From an uncultured Pseudomonadales bacterium (lineage in GTDB: Bacteria; Pseudomonadota; Gammaproteobacteria; Pseudomonadales; Cellvibrionaceae), in contig CANKXO010000001.1 in NCBI GenBank assembly GCA_947487765.1, positions 744,001 to 808,000 of the forward strand: a stretch of 64,000 nucleotides of DNA, read 5' to 3'. Positions 1 to 9,589 of the stretch are shown here, one piece after another. The position numbers were made by a program, and so were the translations under genes. Within the stretch, counting starts at the first letter, position 1, and the number at the start of each line of letters is the position of its first letter. The notes beneath the pieces are model-generated. The model saw only the letters and a program-made list of their open reading frames with translations. It was not told where the DNA came from and did no database searches.

Positions 1-1
1 A

Positions 2-1321
2 ATTTCGTCAGGTGTTTTATTTTTAATGGGTATTATTCCCGGTATGCCTCATGTGGCATTTTTAGGGCTGTCCGCGGCTTGCGGTGGTTTAGCGTATCTC
101 ATTTATCGCAAAAATCATCAGGGGCATATAGAGGAAGTGTCACCAAGTGACAGAGCCCATGCCATGGGTAATGCAGGAGGTAGTGGAATCGGCAGCCATC
201 AAAAATCATTACCTGCTGCACCGCGCCTAGGCGAGGGCGATGTTATCGAAGGTAAAACAGAAAGTGTGGAAGTCAGCTGGGATGATGTTATGCCGGTTGA
301 TATTGTCGGTCTGGAAGTGGGCTATCGCTTAATTCCCCTTGTTGACCAAAGCCAAGGTGGTGAACTGTTAAATCGTATTAAAGGTGTTCGTAAGAAGCTT
401 TCCCAAGATTTGGGCTTTTTGATTCCATCCGTCCATATCAGAGATAACCTTGATTTACTGCCTAATCAGTATCGGTTGACCTTAATGGGCGTAACGCTTG
501 GGGAGTCAGAAGTATTTACTGACAAAGAGTTAGCCATTAACCCTGGACAAGTGTTTGGGGAACTTCAGGGGACAAAAACGAAAGATCCAGCATTTGGCTT
601 AGAAGCTGTATGGATCGATAAATCATTGAAGGATAAGGCGCAAACTCTCGGTTACACCGTTGTGGATGCAGGTACGGTGATTGCGACACACCTTAACCAA
701 ATTATGCAGAAACACAGTGATGAAATGTTGGGCCACGAGGACATTCAACAGCTATTAGATAATCTCGCCAAAAATTCTCCTAAGTTAGTCGAAGAACTTG
801 TCCCCAGTACCGTAACGCTCAATGTTTTACGCAAAGTATTACAAAAACTACTGCGCGAGCAGGTATCTATCCGTGATTTCCGTTCTATCGCCGAAGCGCT
901 GACAGGCTTTGGGCAAAGTCAGGATACTGAAGCATTAACCGCTGTTGCTCGTAAAGCATTAGCACGTCAGATTGTTCAAGGCATTATTGGTAACGAGTTG
1001 GAGCTGCCGGTTATGACGATTGATCCAGGTTTGGAACAGTTATTGCTGAACTCAGTAGCACAGGCACAAAAATCTGGCGTTGATGAAAGCGCGTTTATCG
1101 AACCCATGCTGGCAGAGCGTTTACAGAATTCATTAATAGAAGCCGCTAAAAAACAGGAAATCGTCGGCAAACCCCTGATATTACTGGTTGCGGCGCCGTT
1201 AAGGATGATGATGGCTAAATTTGTACGTTTATTTATTCCAGATATGCATGTGCTCGCTTTTACAGAAGTGCCAGAAAACAAACGCTTAACCATTGATGCA
1301 TCGATAAGCGTAGACAATTAA
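2..1321 (+). CDS. flhA: Flagellar export gate protein FlhA, C-terminal part (partial at left edge)
   Basis: FlhA forms the nonameric export gate ring of the flagellar type III secretion system in the inner membrane. The open frame already runs at the window edge, so the protein is cut at its N terminus; about 440 residues remain of a family that is usually near 700. The first visible residues (GVLFLMGIIPGMPH, then a second hydrophobic stretch ending YLIYRK) match the last membrane helices of FlhA. The rest is the soluble FlhA_C domain that docks chaperone-substrate complexes, including the conserved stretch DPAFGLEAVWID. It is followed 60 bp later by flhF in the same orientation, the usual polar-flagellum order. 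The internal ATG at 26 is not a start, because homology continues upstream of it. Confidence 0.96.
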   Translation: MSSGVLFLMGIIPGMPHVAFLGLSAACGGLAYLIYRKNHQGHIEEVSPSDRAHAMGNAGGSGIGSHQKSLPAAPRLGEGDVIEGKTESVEVSWDDVMPVDIVGLEVGYRLIPLVDQSQGGELLNRIKGVRKKLSQDLGFLIPSVHIRDNLDLLPNQYRLTLMGVTLGESEVFTDKELAINPGQVFGELQGTKTKDPAFGLEAVWIDKSLKDKAQTLGYTVVDAGTVIATHLNQIMQKHSDEMLGHEDIQQLLDNLAKNSPKLVEELVPSTVTLNVLRKVLQKLLREQVSIRDFRSIAEALTGFGQSQDTEALTAVARKALARQIVQGIIGNELELPVMTIDPGLEQLLLNSVAQAQKSGVDESAFIEPMLAERLQNSLIEAAKKQEIVGKPLILLVAAPLRMMMAKFVRLFIPDMHVLAFTEVPENKRLTIDASISVDN

Positions 1322-1334
1322 TTTATTCGTAATG

Positions 1335-1358
1335 GATTGATGAGTGTCAACATCAATC
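1335..1358 (+). repeat. Inverted repeat between flhA and flhF
   Basis: GATTGATG at 1335-1342 and CATCAATC at 1351-1358 are perfect reverse complements around an 8-nt loop, in the 59-bp gap between flhA and flhF. No T-run follows, so it does not look like an intrinsic terminator. It could be an RNA processing or stability hairpin in the operon transcript. Confidence 0.4.
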
Positions 1359-1380
1359 TGTAGGTAAAAAGGTAATTATT

Positions 1381-2940
1381 ATGCAAACCAAACGCTTTGT
1401 TGCTGCAGATATGCGTCGCGCCTTAACTCTTGTTCGAGATGAGCTGGGTGAAGATGCCATGATCCTATCGACTCAACGCACTAACAAAGGGGTTGAAATT
1501 ATTGCAACACTGGAGGAGGTCTCCTTACCTCCTGCAAGTCCAAAACCTACAATGCCATCGGCTCCAACAACACAGACAAGCCATCAGCCTCAGCCCAACA
1601 GCAGGCAGGCTGAGGCAGCATTTTCTTCACAGTACTCTGAACAACTAATGTCTCAACAGCCACAACAAGCAACTCAGCAGGCTCCAAAAGTTGGGCTTGC
1701 ATCCGGAAAAACTCAAGACGAATTGGCGCAGGAACTAGAAGCCGCTCGGCGGCGTATGCTGGCAATGCAACAGCGGGAAAATATGACAATCACTGAGTGG
1801 GCTGATCAGCAATCCAGTGATAATGCCAGCAAAGACTATAACCGGGGGGGCAATAGACATGCGCAAACGATGCCTAGGCAAGATACGGCTGGACACTCAA
1901 ACCAATATCAAACAAATCCCCAGCAAGCAACAACTCAACGAGCAATGCAATCCACTGCTACCTCAGAGCAGGAAGTTAAAACAGTTATAAAACGTGATAA
2001 TGAAGAAATTCGCCGTTTGAAAGACGAAATAAGCAGTATGAGGGTGTTGTTCGAGAATCAATTATTCGCAATGGCCGAAGCGCAAGAGCGACAATACGAA
2101 GACCAGCAGGTAGCACAAGATATTATCCCTATTGCAACTGAAATTAGGCAACGACTCAATCATTTAGGATTAACCCGTGCTTGTAATGACCAAGTAATTC
2201 GCACATTAAGAAATATCGATGATGATGGTATGAGTAAAGAAGCGTTATGGACAGAAAGCTTGGCGCGATTAGCCCATAAAATACCCGCCATTACGACTGA
2301 CCCTGTTGCGACAGGTGGTATTTATGCATTCTTAGGTACAACCGGTGTGGGTAAAACCACAACGATTGCTAAGTTGGCGGCTCGTTATGTGATGGAGCAT
2401 GGTCCGGAGCAAGTGGCTTTATTAACGACTGATACGTTTCGAATTGCGTCTCATGATCAACTGCGTTCATTAGGCCGTATTCTTAATGTGCAAGTAAAAG
2501 TGGTCGATGATTTACAGCAATTACCGCAGATCTTATCGACATTCAGTAAGCAAGCCTTGGTATTAATTGATACGCCTGGGATGAGCTATAACGATCCATT
2601 GCTCAAGCAGCATTTAACGGCTCTGCGTCGTTGTAAACATGTGCAGACATGTCTGGCAATCTCCGCGAATAGCCAATATCAAATGATGCAGGCGTCGCTA
2701 CATAGTTATCGCATTGCTAACCCTCGCTTCTGTGTCATGACCAAGCTAGATGAATGTGCCAGTTTAGGTGATGCCATTAGCTTATTAACGGCTAATGATT
2801 TACCTCTGGCCTATATCACTAATGGGCAGTCGGTACCGGACGATTTATCGGTGATGAAGCCTCACCAATTGATATCGAAAGCCGTCTCTCTAAGCCAAAG
2901 GTCCGAGCTGTTAAAAAGTCAGCCGAGCCAGAGTGTGTAA
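1381..2940 (+). CDS. flhF: Flagellar biosynthesis SRP-type GTPase FlhF
   Basis: FlhF is an SRP-family GTPase that sets the polar site of flagellum assembly. The 519-residue protein starts with the conserved MQTKRFVAADMRRAL stretch. A long Gln/Pro-rich linker of low conservation follows (about residues 50-190), then the NG domain. The P-loop GTTGVGKTTT lies near residue 316, followed by TTDTFRIAS (G2), IDTPGMS (G3) and TKLDE (G4). The G3 motif has Pro where many FlhF proteins have Val or Ala, a mild deviation. It stands 115 bp upstream of fleN, its antagonist in flagellar number control. Confidence 0.96.
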   Translation: MQTKRFVAADMRRALTLVRDELGEDAMILSTQRTNKGVEIIATLEEVSLPPASPKPTMPSAPTTQTSHQPQPNSRQAEAAFSSQYSEQLMSQQPQQATQQAPKVGLASGKTQDELAQELEAARRRMLAMQQRENMTITEWADQQSSDNASKDYNRGGNRHAQTMPRQDTAGHSNQYQTNPQQATTQRAMQSTATSEQEVKTVIKRDNEEIRRLKDEISSMRVLFENQLFAMAEAQERQYEDQQVAQDIIPIATEIRQRLNHLGLTRACNDQVIRTLRNIDDDGMSKEALWTESLARLAHKIPAITTDPVATGGIYAFLGTTGVGKTTTIAKLAARYVMEHGPEQVALLTTDTFRIASHDQLRSLGRILNVQVKVVDDLQQLPQILSTFSKQALVLIDTPGMSYNDPLLKQHLTALRRCKHVQTCLAISANSQYQMMQASLHSYRIANPRFCVMTKLDECASLGDAISLLTANDLPLAYITNGQSVPDDLSVMKPHQLISKAVSLSQRSELLKSQPSQSV

Positions 2941-3054
2941 TCGAATTAACCATCTATACTCAATTAAAGCAGTTTTTTAATGGGTATAGAGCATAAGTAA
3001 ATAGACCCTAAGTAAAACAGTATGAATTTAATGATATAAGGAGTCCTACTGCCA

Positions 3055-3879
3055 ATGAGTCATCCAATACAGGTGATTGCTGTCACCGGCGGTAAGGGGG
3101 GTGTTGGTAAAAGCAACATTTCAATTAACCTAAGCCTGGCATTATCCCAGTTACAACGTCGAGTCATGCTATTAGATGCTGATTTCGGCCTTGCCAATAT
3201 CGATGTTCTATTAGGCATACGTGCCAATAAAACCATTGCTGATGTATTGTCAGGCGAATGTGATTTAAGGGATATACTCATCACCGGACCTGGCGGTATT
3301 AAAATTGTTCCTGCAGCTTCTGGTGTTCAGCAAATGGCCTCATTAACACCACAGCAACATGGTGCCATGATTCAAGCATTTAGTGCTTTGGGTGATCAGC
3401 TGGATGTGTTAGTTATCGATACAGCAGCTGGCATCTCCGATTCTGTCACAAGTTTTGTTAGTGCAGCACAAGAAATTCTTGTCGTTGTGTGTGATGAACC
3501 TTCATCCATAACTGACGCCTATGCATTGATTAAATTGTTAAATAAAGATTATGGTATTCAACGCGTTCGTGTCATTGCCAATATGGTTCACAGCGTTAAA
3601 GAAGGTCAGCTATTGTTTAACAAGCTTAGCCAAGTATGTGAGCGCTTTCTTGATATTACCATGCAATACACGGGCGCAGTGCCTGCCGATGATAACGTTC
3701 GTAAAGCCGTACAAAAACAAAAACCGGTTCTGGAATATGCACCTCGTAGTAAAGCATCGTTAGCCTATAAACAAATTGCCAGCAAAATCCAGGAGTGGCC
3801 ACTGACTTCATCGCCGCGGGGCCATTTAGAGTTCTTTGTTGAGCGCTTATTAAACCAGCAAGTTAGTGCACAAATGTGA
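3055..3879 (+). CDS. fleN: MinD-like ATPase FleN/FlhG, flagellar number regulator
   Basis: FleN (FlhG) is a ParA/MinD-type ATPase that limits the number of polar flagella, in Pseudomonas by restraining the master regulator FleQ. The 274-residue protein carries the deviant Walker A motif GGKGGVGKSN near residues 11-20, switch I around LLDADFGLANID, and the Walker B-like stretch LVIDTAAGISDS. A well-formed ribosome site (AAGGAG near 3040) precedes ATG 3055. The stop codon overlaps the GTG start of fliA, which suggests translational coupling. Confidence 0.95.
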   Translation: MSHPIQVIAVTGGKGGVGKSNISINLSLALSQLQRRVMLLDADFGLANIDVLLGIRANKTIADVLSGECDLRDILITGPGGIKIVPAASGVQQMASLTPQQHGAMIQAFSALGDQLDVLVIDTAAGISDSVTSFVSAAQEILVVVCDEPSSITDAYALIKLLNKDYGIQRVRVIANMVHSVKEGQLLFNKLSQVCERFLDITMQYTGAVPADDNVRKAVQKQKPVLEYAPRSKASLAYKQIASKIQEWPLTSSPRGHLEFFVERLLNQQVSAQM

Positions 3880-4616
3880 TAGCGGTTGACGGCATTTATA
3901 TGTATGAACAGGCTAGAAAAACACCCGTACAACCTTCCGTTGAGGACTATGCTCCACTCGTTAAGCGCATAGCTCAGCATATGATGGTGCGCATGCCTGC
4001 CAGCGTTCAGATAGAGGATTTGATTCAAGCCGGCATGGTCGGTTTATTGGAAGCATCGCGTAAATATGACTCTTCTCAAGGCGCTAGCTTTGAAACCTAT
4101 GCTGGCATCCGTATTCGTGGTTCTATTATTGATGAAATGCGAAAAGGCGATTGGGTGCCAAGATCTGTGCACCGAAATTCACGACGCATTAATGAAGCTA
4201 TCGCGGATGTAGAAATACGCGAAGGTCGTGATGCAACCAGTGCAGAAGTTGCGGCAGAAATGGGCATCGATATTAATGAATATCATGCGATGTCTCAAGA
4301 TGCTGTGTGTGGCCGACTTTTCAGTATTGAAGAATCCTTTGTTGATGAAGAACCCCATAGTCAAGAAAGTGTGGAAAACAAAGGTTCTTTTTCAACACCT
4401 CATACTCAAACCCAACGCGATTCCTTAAAACAATCCATAGCCCAAGCTATTCGCGATTTACCTGAACGTGAACAGATGGTGCTCTCCCTTTATTACGATG
4501 AAGAGCTTAACCTGAAAGAAATAGGGCAGATTATGGGCGTTAGTGAGTCTCGAATCAGCCAGATTCACAGTCAGGCTGCATTGAGATTGCGCTCGAGATT
4601 ACAGGATTGGGTATAA
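3876..4616 (+). CDS. fliA: Flagellar sigma factor FliA (sigma-28)
   Basis: FliA directs RNA polymerase to late flagellar and chemotaxis promoters. Region 2 is seen in YAPLVKRIAQHMMVRMPASVQ, IEDLIQAGMVGLLEA and the FETYAGIRIRGSIIDEMR stretch. Region 4 ends with LNLKEIGQIMGVSESRISQIHSQA, the helix-turn-helix that reads the -35 element. The GTG at 3876 overlaps the fleN stop; starting there gives MIAVDGIYMYEQA, which fits the N terminus of Pseudomonas FliA better than the internal ATG at 3900. The length of 246 residues is normal for the family. Confidence 0.95.
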   Translation: MIAVDGIYMYEQARKTPVQPSVEDYAPLVKRIAQHMMVRMPASVQIEDLIQAGMVGLLEASRKYDSSQGASFETYAGIRIRGSIIDEMRKGDWVPRSVHRNSRRINEAIADVEIREGRDATSAEVAAEMGIDINEYHAMSQDAVCGRLFSIEESFVDEEPHSQESVENKGSFSTPHTQTQRDSLKQSIAQAIRDLPEREQMVLSLYYDEELNLKEIGQIMGVSESRISQIHSQAALRLRSRLQDWV

Positions 4617-4741
4617 ATTTACTCAAATATCCTAAGTTATGTTGTTGTTATAACTGTTTTTTTTAATTTGGACTGGCTACATCAAAAACACGGTCTAGAC
4701 TATAAATAGAACTGCTTACAAGTCGAAGTGTGGAGGTTACA

Positions 4742-5125
4742 TTGGACAAAAATATGAAGATCCTTATCGTTGATGACTTTTCAACAATGCGTAGGATTAT
4801 CAAAAACTTATTACGGGACTTGGGTTTCACAAATACTCAGGAAGCTGATGATGGATTAACGGCATTACCTATGTTGAAAAGCGGCGACTTTGATTTTCTT
4901 GTCACTGACTGGAATATGCCAGGAATGACAGGTATTGATTTGCTGAAGCATGTAAGAGCTGATGAGCGATTGGCAGACTTACCAACATTGATGGTGACGG
5001 CAGAAGCTAAACGTGATCAGATTGTTGAAGCTGCACAAGCGGGTGTTAATGGCTATGTTGTAAAGCCATTTACTGCTCAGGCACTCAAAGAGAAAATTGA
5101 AAAAATATTTGAACGTGTTCAATAA
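4742..5125 (+). CDS. cheY: Chemotaxis response regulator CheY
   Basis: CheY is the diffusible response regulator that binds the flagellar switch when phosphorylated by CheA. The receiver domain is complete: acidic pair D11/D12 ([12 protein letters not shown]), phospho-acceptor D56 in VTDWNMPGM, Thr in MVTAEAK, and Lys in VVKPFTA. The start is taken as TTG 4742 because GGAGG at 4732-4736 lies 5 nt before it and the product [12 protein letters not shown] has the usual CheY N terminus. A GTG at 4730 would leave no ribosome site, and ATG 4754 lacks one as well. The next gene, cheZ, follows after 33 bp. Confidence 0.95.
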   Translation: MDKNMKILIVDDFSTMRRIIKNLLRDLGFTNTQEADDGLTALPMLKSGDFDFLVTDWNMPGMTGIDLLKHVRADERLADLPTLMVTAEAKRDQIVEAAQAGVNGYVVKPFTAQALKEKIEKIFERVQ

Positions 5126-5158
5126 GCATGCAGGCAATCGATAAGTTAAGGTTAGTAA

Positions 5159-5962
5159 ATGGATAGTCAAGTAGTCTCAGATGTGAACGAAGACGTAATC
5201 GAAGAATTGCGTCAATGTGCCTCATTACTGGCAGAAAAATTACAGAGCGATAACTATGAGGAAGCGTCATCACTGATTACCAACCTCATGGAAAATCGCG
5301 ACAAACATATTTTTCAGTCGGTAGGGAAGCTAACAAGAGGACTTCATGATGCCATCGTTAACTTTAATGTGGATGGTGATAAAAAGTGCAGTGCAAATCA
5401 AGCGGCGAATAATGAATGTGAATTAACTGATGCATCCAGTCGTTTAGAATATGTTATTGATTTGACACAAAATGCAGCAGATAAAACAATGGATATGGTT
5501 GAAGCGTGTGCTCCCATATCAATTGAGCTAGGACAAGAAGCAGTTTCGTTAAAACAAGAGTGGGCCAAACTCCGTAACCGAGAAATGTCCCCAGATGAAT
5601 TTAGAGAATTATACAAAAGACTCGATGTATTTTTTGAACAGTTAGATGTAAGTACAAATCAGCTTAATGAAAATTTACAAAATATAATTTTAGAGCAAGG
5701 GTTTCAGGATTTAACCGGACAAGTATTAAAGCGAGTTATTGGTCTGGTATCAGAAGTAGAAACTAATCTCGTATCGTTGGTACGTATTGCTGGTCAGGTT
5801 GAAGATGTTGTTGGTATCGAAATTGACGACAAAAGTGGTGAAGAGGCAAATGCCGGCCCTGATATTGCTGGAGAAGGTCCACAGCATAAAGCAAATCAAC
5901 GAGAAGATGTTGTCACCAGTCAGGATGACGTTGATGACTTATTATCAAGTTTAGGTTTTTGA
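5159..5962 (+). CDS. cheZ: CheY-P phosphatase CheZ
   Basis: CheZ removes phosphate from CheY-P. The 267-residue protein is mostly helical. It carries the catalytic motif FQDLTGQVLKR near residue 183, where Asp and Gln match the D-x3-Q active-site pair of CheZ. The C terminus, DDVDDLLSSLGF, is the CheY-binding peptide seen in the family. A long acidic linker (about residues 220-250) joins the two. It lies between cheY and cheA with short gaps, as expected for one transcript. Confidence 0.94.
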   Translation: MDSQVVSDVNEDVIEELRQCASLLAEKLQSDNYEEASSLITNLMENRDKHIFQSVGKLTRGLHDAIVNFNVDGDKKCSANQAANNECELTDASSRLEYVIDLTQNAADKTMDMVEACAPISIELGQEAVSLKQEWAKLRNREMSPDEFRELYKRLDVFFEQLDVSTNQLNENLQNIILEQGFQDLTGQVLKRVIGLVSEVETNLVSLVRIAGQVEDVVGIEIDDKSGEEANAGPDIAGEGPQHKANQREDVVTSQDDVDDLLSSLGF

Positions 5963-5972
5963 GGAATGTTTA

Positions 5973-8174
5973 ATGAGTTTTTCTGATGATGAAGAAATCC
6001 TTCAGGACTTTTTAGTCGAAGCAGGCGAAATACTCGAGCAATTGTCTGAGCAATTGGTTGAGCTTGAGCAACGGCCTGACGATAAAGATTTGCTTAATGC
6101 AATATTCCGAGGTTTTCACACTGTTAAAGGTGGCGCTGGTTTTTTACAGCTCGATAATATGGTCGAGTGTTGCCATGTAACAGAAAACTTATTTGATATA
6201 TTACGTAATGGAAAGCGTGAAGTTACATCAGAACTAATGGATGTTGTATTACAAGCACTCGATACTGTAAACGAACAATTTGCTGATGTTCAGCAGCGTA
6301 ATCCTGCGCAGAATGCAGACCCTGAATTAATTGCGGCGTTAGGCCGATTAGTTGCCTGTGAAGATATTAATAGTGAGGGCGCAGCACCAGCTGAGCCTGC
6401 AGTTGAAGCAGAAGTAGCTCCAGAACCTGAGCCTGTTGTGGCTGAGCCTGCTCCGCCAGCACCTGAGTTTATTGATGATGAGCCAGCAGGAAAACCTGGC
6501 GACGATATTACTGATAGTGAATTCGAACAACTGGTTGATGCGGTTAGCGGTAGCGAACCTGAGAAAACTGAAGTTGTTGCTGAACCTGCCGCAGCGGCAG
6601 ATAGCAATGATATTACTGATGATGAATTTGAAGCACTGTTAGACCAGCTTCATGGTGAAGGTAAAGGTCCAAGCAAAGTTATTGAAGCAGACGCAGGTAA
6701 AGAACAAACGCCTGCGCCTGCAGAAAAATCCGCTGCAGCGCCTGCCGCGAGTGGAGATGGTGAAAACATTTCAGATGATGAGTTCGAAGATCTATTAGAT
6801 CAATTACATGGCAAAGGTAAAGGGCCAACCAAAGAGGGGGCTGCTGGTTCTCCACCACCTCCTGCTGCAGCGCCTGTTCCTCAAGCAAAACAGCCCGAGC
6901 CTAAGCCTGAACCTAAAAAGCCCGCACCAAAGCCAGAGCCCGCAAAAGCTGCAGCACCGAAAGCGGCGCCGAAGCCTGCTGCTCGTGATACCGCACCACC
7001 GGTTGAAACAACCGTTCGTGTCGATACGCAGCGCCTTGATGACATCATGAATATGGTGGGCGAATTAGTATTGGTTCGTAATCGTTTGGTGCGCTTAGGG
7101 GATAAGTCAGCAGATGAGTCTCTTAATAAAGCGGTTTCTAATTTGGATGTTGTAACAGCTGATTTGCAAACATCAGTTATGAAAACGCGAATGCAACCGA
7201 TTAAAAAAGTATTTGGTCGCTTTCCTCGAGTAGTTCGCGACCTTGCCCGTAATTTGAAAAAAGAAATCAATTTAGAGTTAGTCGGTGAAGACACTGATTT
7301 AGATAAAAACTTAGTCGAAGCATTAGCTGACCCTTTGGTGCATTTGGTGCGTAACTCTGTAGATCATGGGATTGAAGGCCCCGACGTTCGAGAAGCCAAT
7401 GGTAAGCCTCGTGTTGGTAAAGTTGTTTTGGCGGCCGAGCAAGAAGGTGATCATATCCTGTTATCCATCACCGACGATGGGGGTGGTATGGATGCTGATA
7501 AATTACGTAGTATCGCTGTTAATAAAGGCTTAATGGATGACGATGCGGCTCAACGTTTGTCAGATGTAGAAGCATTTAATTTGATTTTTGCTCCAGGCTT
7601 TTCGACTAAAACTGAAATATCTGATGTCTCGGGTCGAGGCGTGGGTATGGATGTGGTGAAAACCAAAATTAACCAACTTAATGGTTCGATCGAAATAGAT
7701 TCTCGAATGGGTGAAGGCACACGCATTACGATTAAAGTGCCACTAACACTTGCGATTATGCCAACACTAATGATTATGTTAGGTGAACAAGCATTCGCTC
7801 TACCATTAGTAAGCGTGAATGAAATTTTCCATATGGATTTATCCAAAACCAATATTGTTGATGGACAAGAATGTATCACCATTCGAGACAGAGCAATCCC
7901 TGTATTTTACTTAAAACGGTGGTTAGTCAACGGTGCTGCTAATGAAGATGGCTCTAATAATGCGCATGTTGTGATTGTATCAGTGGGTACTCAGCGCGTT
8001 GGTTTTGTTGTTGATCAGTTAATTGGTCAGGAAGAAGTCGTAATTAAACCTCTTGGCAAAATGCTCAATGGTACACCAGGCATGGCTGGTGCAACAATTA
8101 CGGGTGATGGGACAATTGCTTTAATTTTAGATGTGCCCAGCATGCTTAAACGTTATGTAGGTGCAGTCAGATAA
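5973..8174 (+). CDS. cheA: Chemotaxis histidine kinase CheA
   Basis: CheA autophosphorylates in chemoreceptor arrays and passes phosphate to CheY and CheB. The 733-residue protein starts with an HPt (P1) domain whose phospho-acceptor is His49 in FHTVKGGAGFL. A long Pro/Ala/Glu-rich linker (about residues 130-345) contains three copies of an acidic motif of the type ITDDEFEALLDQLHG and no obvious P2 domain. The P3 dimerisation helices follow (LDDIMNMVGELVLVRNRL). The ATPase domain has the N box VHLVRNSVDHGIE, the G1 box DDGGGMD and the G2 region GRGVGMDVV. The C terminus is a CheW-like P5 domain. The linker motifs may dock ParP, encoded 4 kb downstream. Confidence 0.96.
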   Translation: MSFSDDEEILQDFLVEAGEILEQLSEQLVELEQRPDDKDLLNAIFRGFHTVKGGAGFLQLDNMVECCHVTENLFDILRNGKREVTSELMDVVLQALDTVNEQFADVQQRNPAQNADPELIAALGRLVACEDINSEGAAPAEPAVEAEVAPEPEPVVAEPAPPAPEFIDDEPAGKPGDDITDSEFEQLVDAVSGSEPEKTEVVAEPAAAADSNDITDDEFEALLDQLHGEGKGPSKVIEADAGKEQTPAPAEKSAAAPAASGDGENISDDEFEDLLDQLHGKGKGPTKEGAAGSPPPPAAAPVPQAKQPEPKPEPKKPAPKPEPAKAAAPKAAPKPAARDTAPPVETTVRVDTQRLDDIMNMVGELVLVRNRLVRLGDKSADESLNKAVSNLDVVTADLQTSVMKTRMQPIKKVFGRFPRVVRDLARNLKKEINLELVGEDTDLDKNLVEALADPLVHLVRNSVDHGIEGPDVREANGKPRVGKVVLAAEQEGDHILLSITDDGGGMDADKLRSIAVNKGLMDDDAAQRLSDVEAFNLIFAPGFSTKTEISDVSGRGVGMDVVKTKINQLNGSIEIDSRMGEGTRITIKVPLTLAIMPTLMIMLGEQAFALPLVSVNEIFHMDLSKTNIVDGQECITIRDRAIPVFYLKRWLVNGAANEDGSNNAHVVIVSVGTQRVGFVVDQLIGQEEVVIKPLGKMLNGTPGMAGATITGDGTIALILDVPSMLKRYVGAVR
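6501..6833 (+). repeat. Three acidic DITDDEFE-type repeats in the CheA linker
   Basis: The linker of CheA holds three related segments: residues 177-193 (DDITDSEFEQLVDAVSG), 212-235 (NDITDDEFEALLDQLHG then EGKGPSK) and 265-288 (NISDDEFEDLLDQLHG then KGKGPTK). The last two are nearly identical over 24 residues and are 53 residues apart, separated by Pro/Ala-rich spacer. In Vibrio CheA this region contains the LID segment that binds ParP; assignment here rests on position and on the nearby parP gene. Confidence 0.6.
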
Positions 8175-8325
8175 GAAGTTATCTCCAGAATCTATTATTA
8201 AGATAATCATTCTCTTGTATTTATTGAGCGAAACGAAATATTGAGATGTATTATATTTTTCAACGAATTGAGGTGCTTTGCTTTGTTCTATTTTAAACAT
8301 TGCATGTACCAAAAATTACCCCGCT

Positions 8326-9459
8326 ATGACGCTTAATGTTTTAATTGTAGATGACTCTAATTTTTTTCAGCGTCGCCTAAAAAGTATTATTAACGAACAC
8401 CCACAACTGAATGTTATTGGTTTAGCAGATAATGGTCGCGAAGCCATTGAAAAAGTCAAAACATTAAAGCCTGATATTGTCACAATGGACTACGAAATGC
8501 CCATGATGGATGGGGTGACCGCAGTACGTTCTATTATGGCAGAAAACCCTCTGCCTATTCTCATGCTATCCTCAATGACTTACGAGGGCGCTCGCACAAC
8601 GCTGGATGCTTTGGAAGCGGGTGCGATGGACTTCATGACGAAAAATTTCTCCGAAATTTCAAATAATAGTCCAGCAATAAAAAAACGTATTTATGATGCC
8701 TTATTAACCATTGGTAATAAGCCCCAATCTTCATCTGTTGCTTCTGTTGAAAAGCCAAAACTTAATATTGTTGTTGATCCTATATCGACTAAGCAAACAT
8801 CATCATCTACTTCTGCAAAAAAAATGCAGGACAAGCCACCTAAACCAGCACTTCAAGTGGTTGATACGGTTAAACCGAAACGCTTTAATTTTTCTAAAAA
8901 GCCAAAAATTATTGCTATCGGTGCATCAACGGGTGGACCTGCTGCTTTAAGTGACTTGTTAAAAGATATTCCTGCCAACTTCCCTTATCCAGTACTGGTT
9001 ATTCAACATATGCCAGGAACCTTTACTCATGCCTTTGCAGAACGATTAAACCGCCAATGCCAAGTGACGATAAAAGAAGCTGAAACGGGTGATGAAATTA
9101 AACCTGGCGTTGTGTTGTTGGCGCCTGGTGGCAAGCAATTAATTGTCGATACAAAAAATACGCAAAAAGTGAAGGTTATCGATTCAAATAAAGAAGTGAA
9201 CTACAAACCTTGTGTCGATATTACGTTTGCATCACTTTCGAATACTTTTGGTGCAGATACCCTAGGTATTGTTTTAACGGGTATGGGGCAAGATGGATGT
9301 AATGGAGCCAGTTTACTGAAGCAACAAGGCGCTCGTATTGTGACGCAATCAAAAGACAGTTGTTTAATCTATGGAATGCCCATGGCTATCGATCAGGCAA
9401 ATTTGTCTGATGCGTCTCTTGATCTTAAGGATATTAAATCCTTGCTTTCTTCTCTGTAA
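8326..9459 (+). CDS. cheB: Chemotaxis methylesterase/glutamine deamidase CheB
   Basis: CheB demethylates chemoreceptors for adaptation. An N-terminal receiver domain (VLIVDDSNFF, phospho-acceptor Asp in VTMDYEMPMMDG, Lys in FMTKNF) is joined by a Ser/Thr/Lys-rich linker to the methylesterase domain. Its catalytic triad is visible as Ser in IGASTGGP, His in IQHMPGTFTHAF and Asp in TGMGQDGCNG. ATG 8326 gives the standard MTLNVLIVDD start. An in-frame TTG at 8278 has a GAGG 4 nt before it and would add 16 residues, so the true start is not certain. The 377 residues are in the normal range. Confidence 0.94.
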   Translation: MTLNVLIVDDSNFFQRRLKSIINEHPQLNVIGLADNGREAIEKVKTLKPDIVTMDYEMPMMDGVTAVRSIMAENPLPILMLSSMTYEGARTTLDALEAGAMDFMTKNFSEISNNSPAIKKRIYDALLTIGNKPQSSSVASVEKPKLNIVVDPISTKQTSSSTSAKKMQDKPPKPALQVVDTVKPKRFNFSKKPKIIAIGASTGGPAALSDLLKDIPANFPYPVLVIQHMPGTFTHAFAERLNRQCQVTIKEAETGDEIKPGVVLLAPGGKQLIVDTKNTQKVKVIDSNKEVNYKPCVDITFASLSNTFGADTLGIVLTGMGQDGCNGASLLKQQGARIVTQSKDSCLIYGMPMAIDQANLSDASLDLKDIKSLLSSL

Positions 9460-9589
9460 TTTTTCCTGCTTTTTAGATCTGCCTTAATATTCCATTAATT
9501 ACACAGAATTTACCTATCTAATTGATTTAATGGGCTTCTCTGTCTATGTTTAGGGTAAGTATGATGATTATTACAATGCGTTATCGTTA

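Noticed and set aside
976-1317. 113-codon frame on the minus strand within flhA
   Set aside because: It is antisense to a well-supported gene, has no ribosome site and its product resembles no family.
4682-4705. Possible sigma-28 promoter before cheY (TCAAA and GACTATAA)
   Set aside because: The -10-like element matches GCCGATAA poorly and the spacing does not fit the consensus, so I do not list it.
6881-7294. 137-codon minus-strand frame opposite cheA
   Set aside because: It mirrors the Pro/Ala-rich codons of the CheA linker and kinase core; it is a shadow of cheA.
8278-8325. TTG start extending CheB by 16 residues
   Set aside because: A GAGG lies near, but CheB proteins start directly before the VLIVDDS strand; ATG 8326 is the better choice. 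The alternative is noted in the feature.
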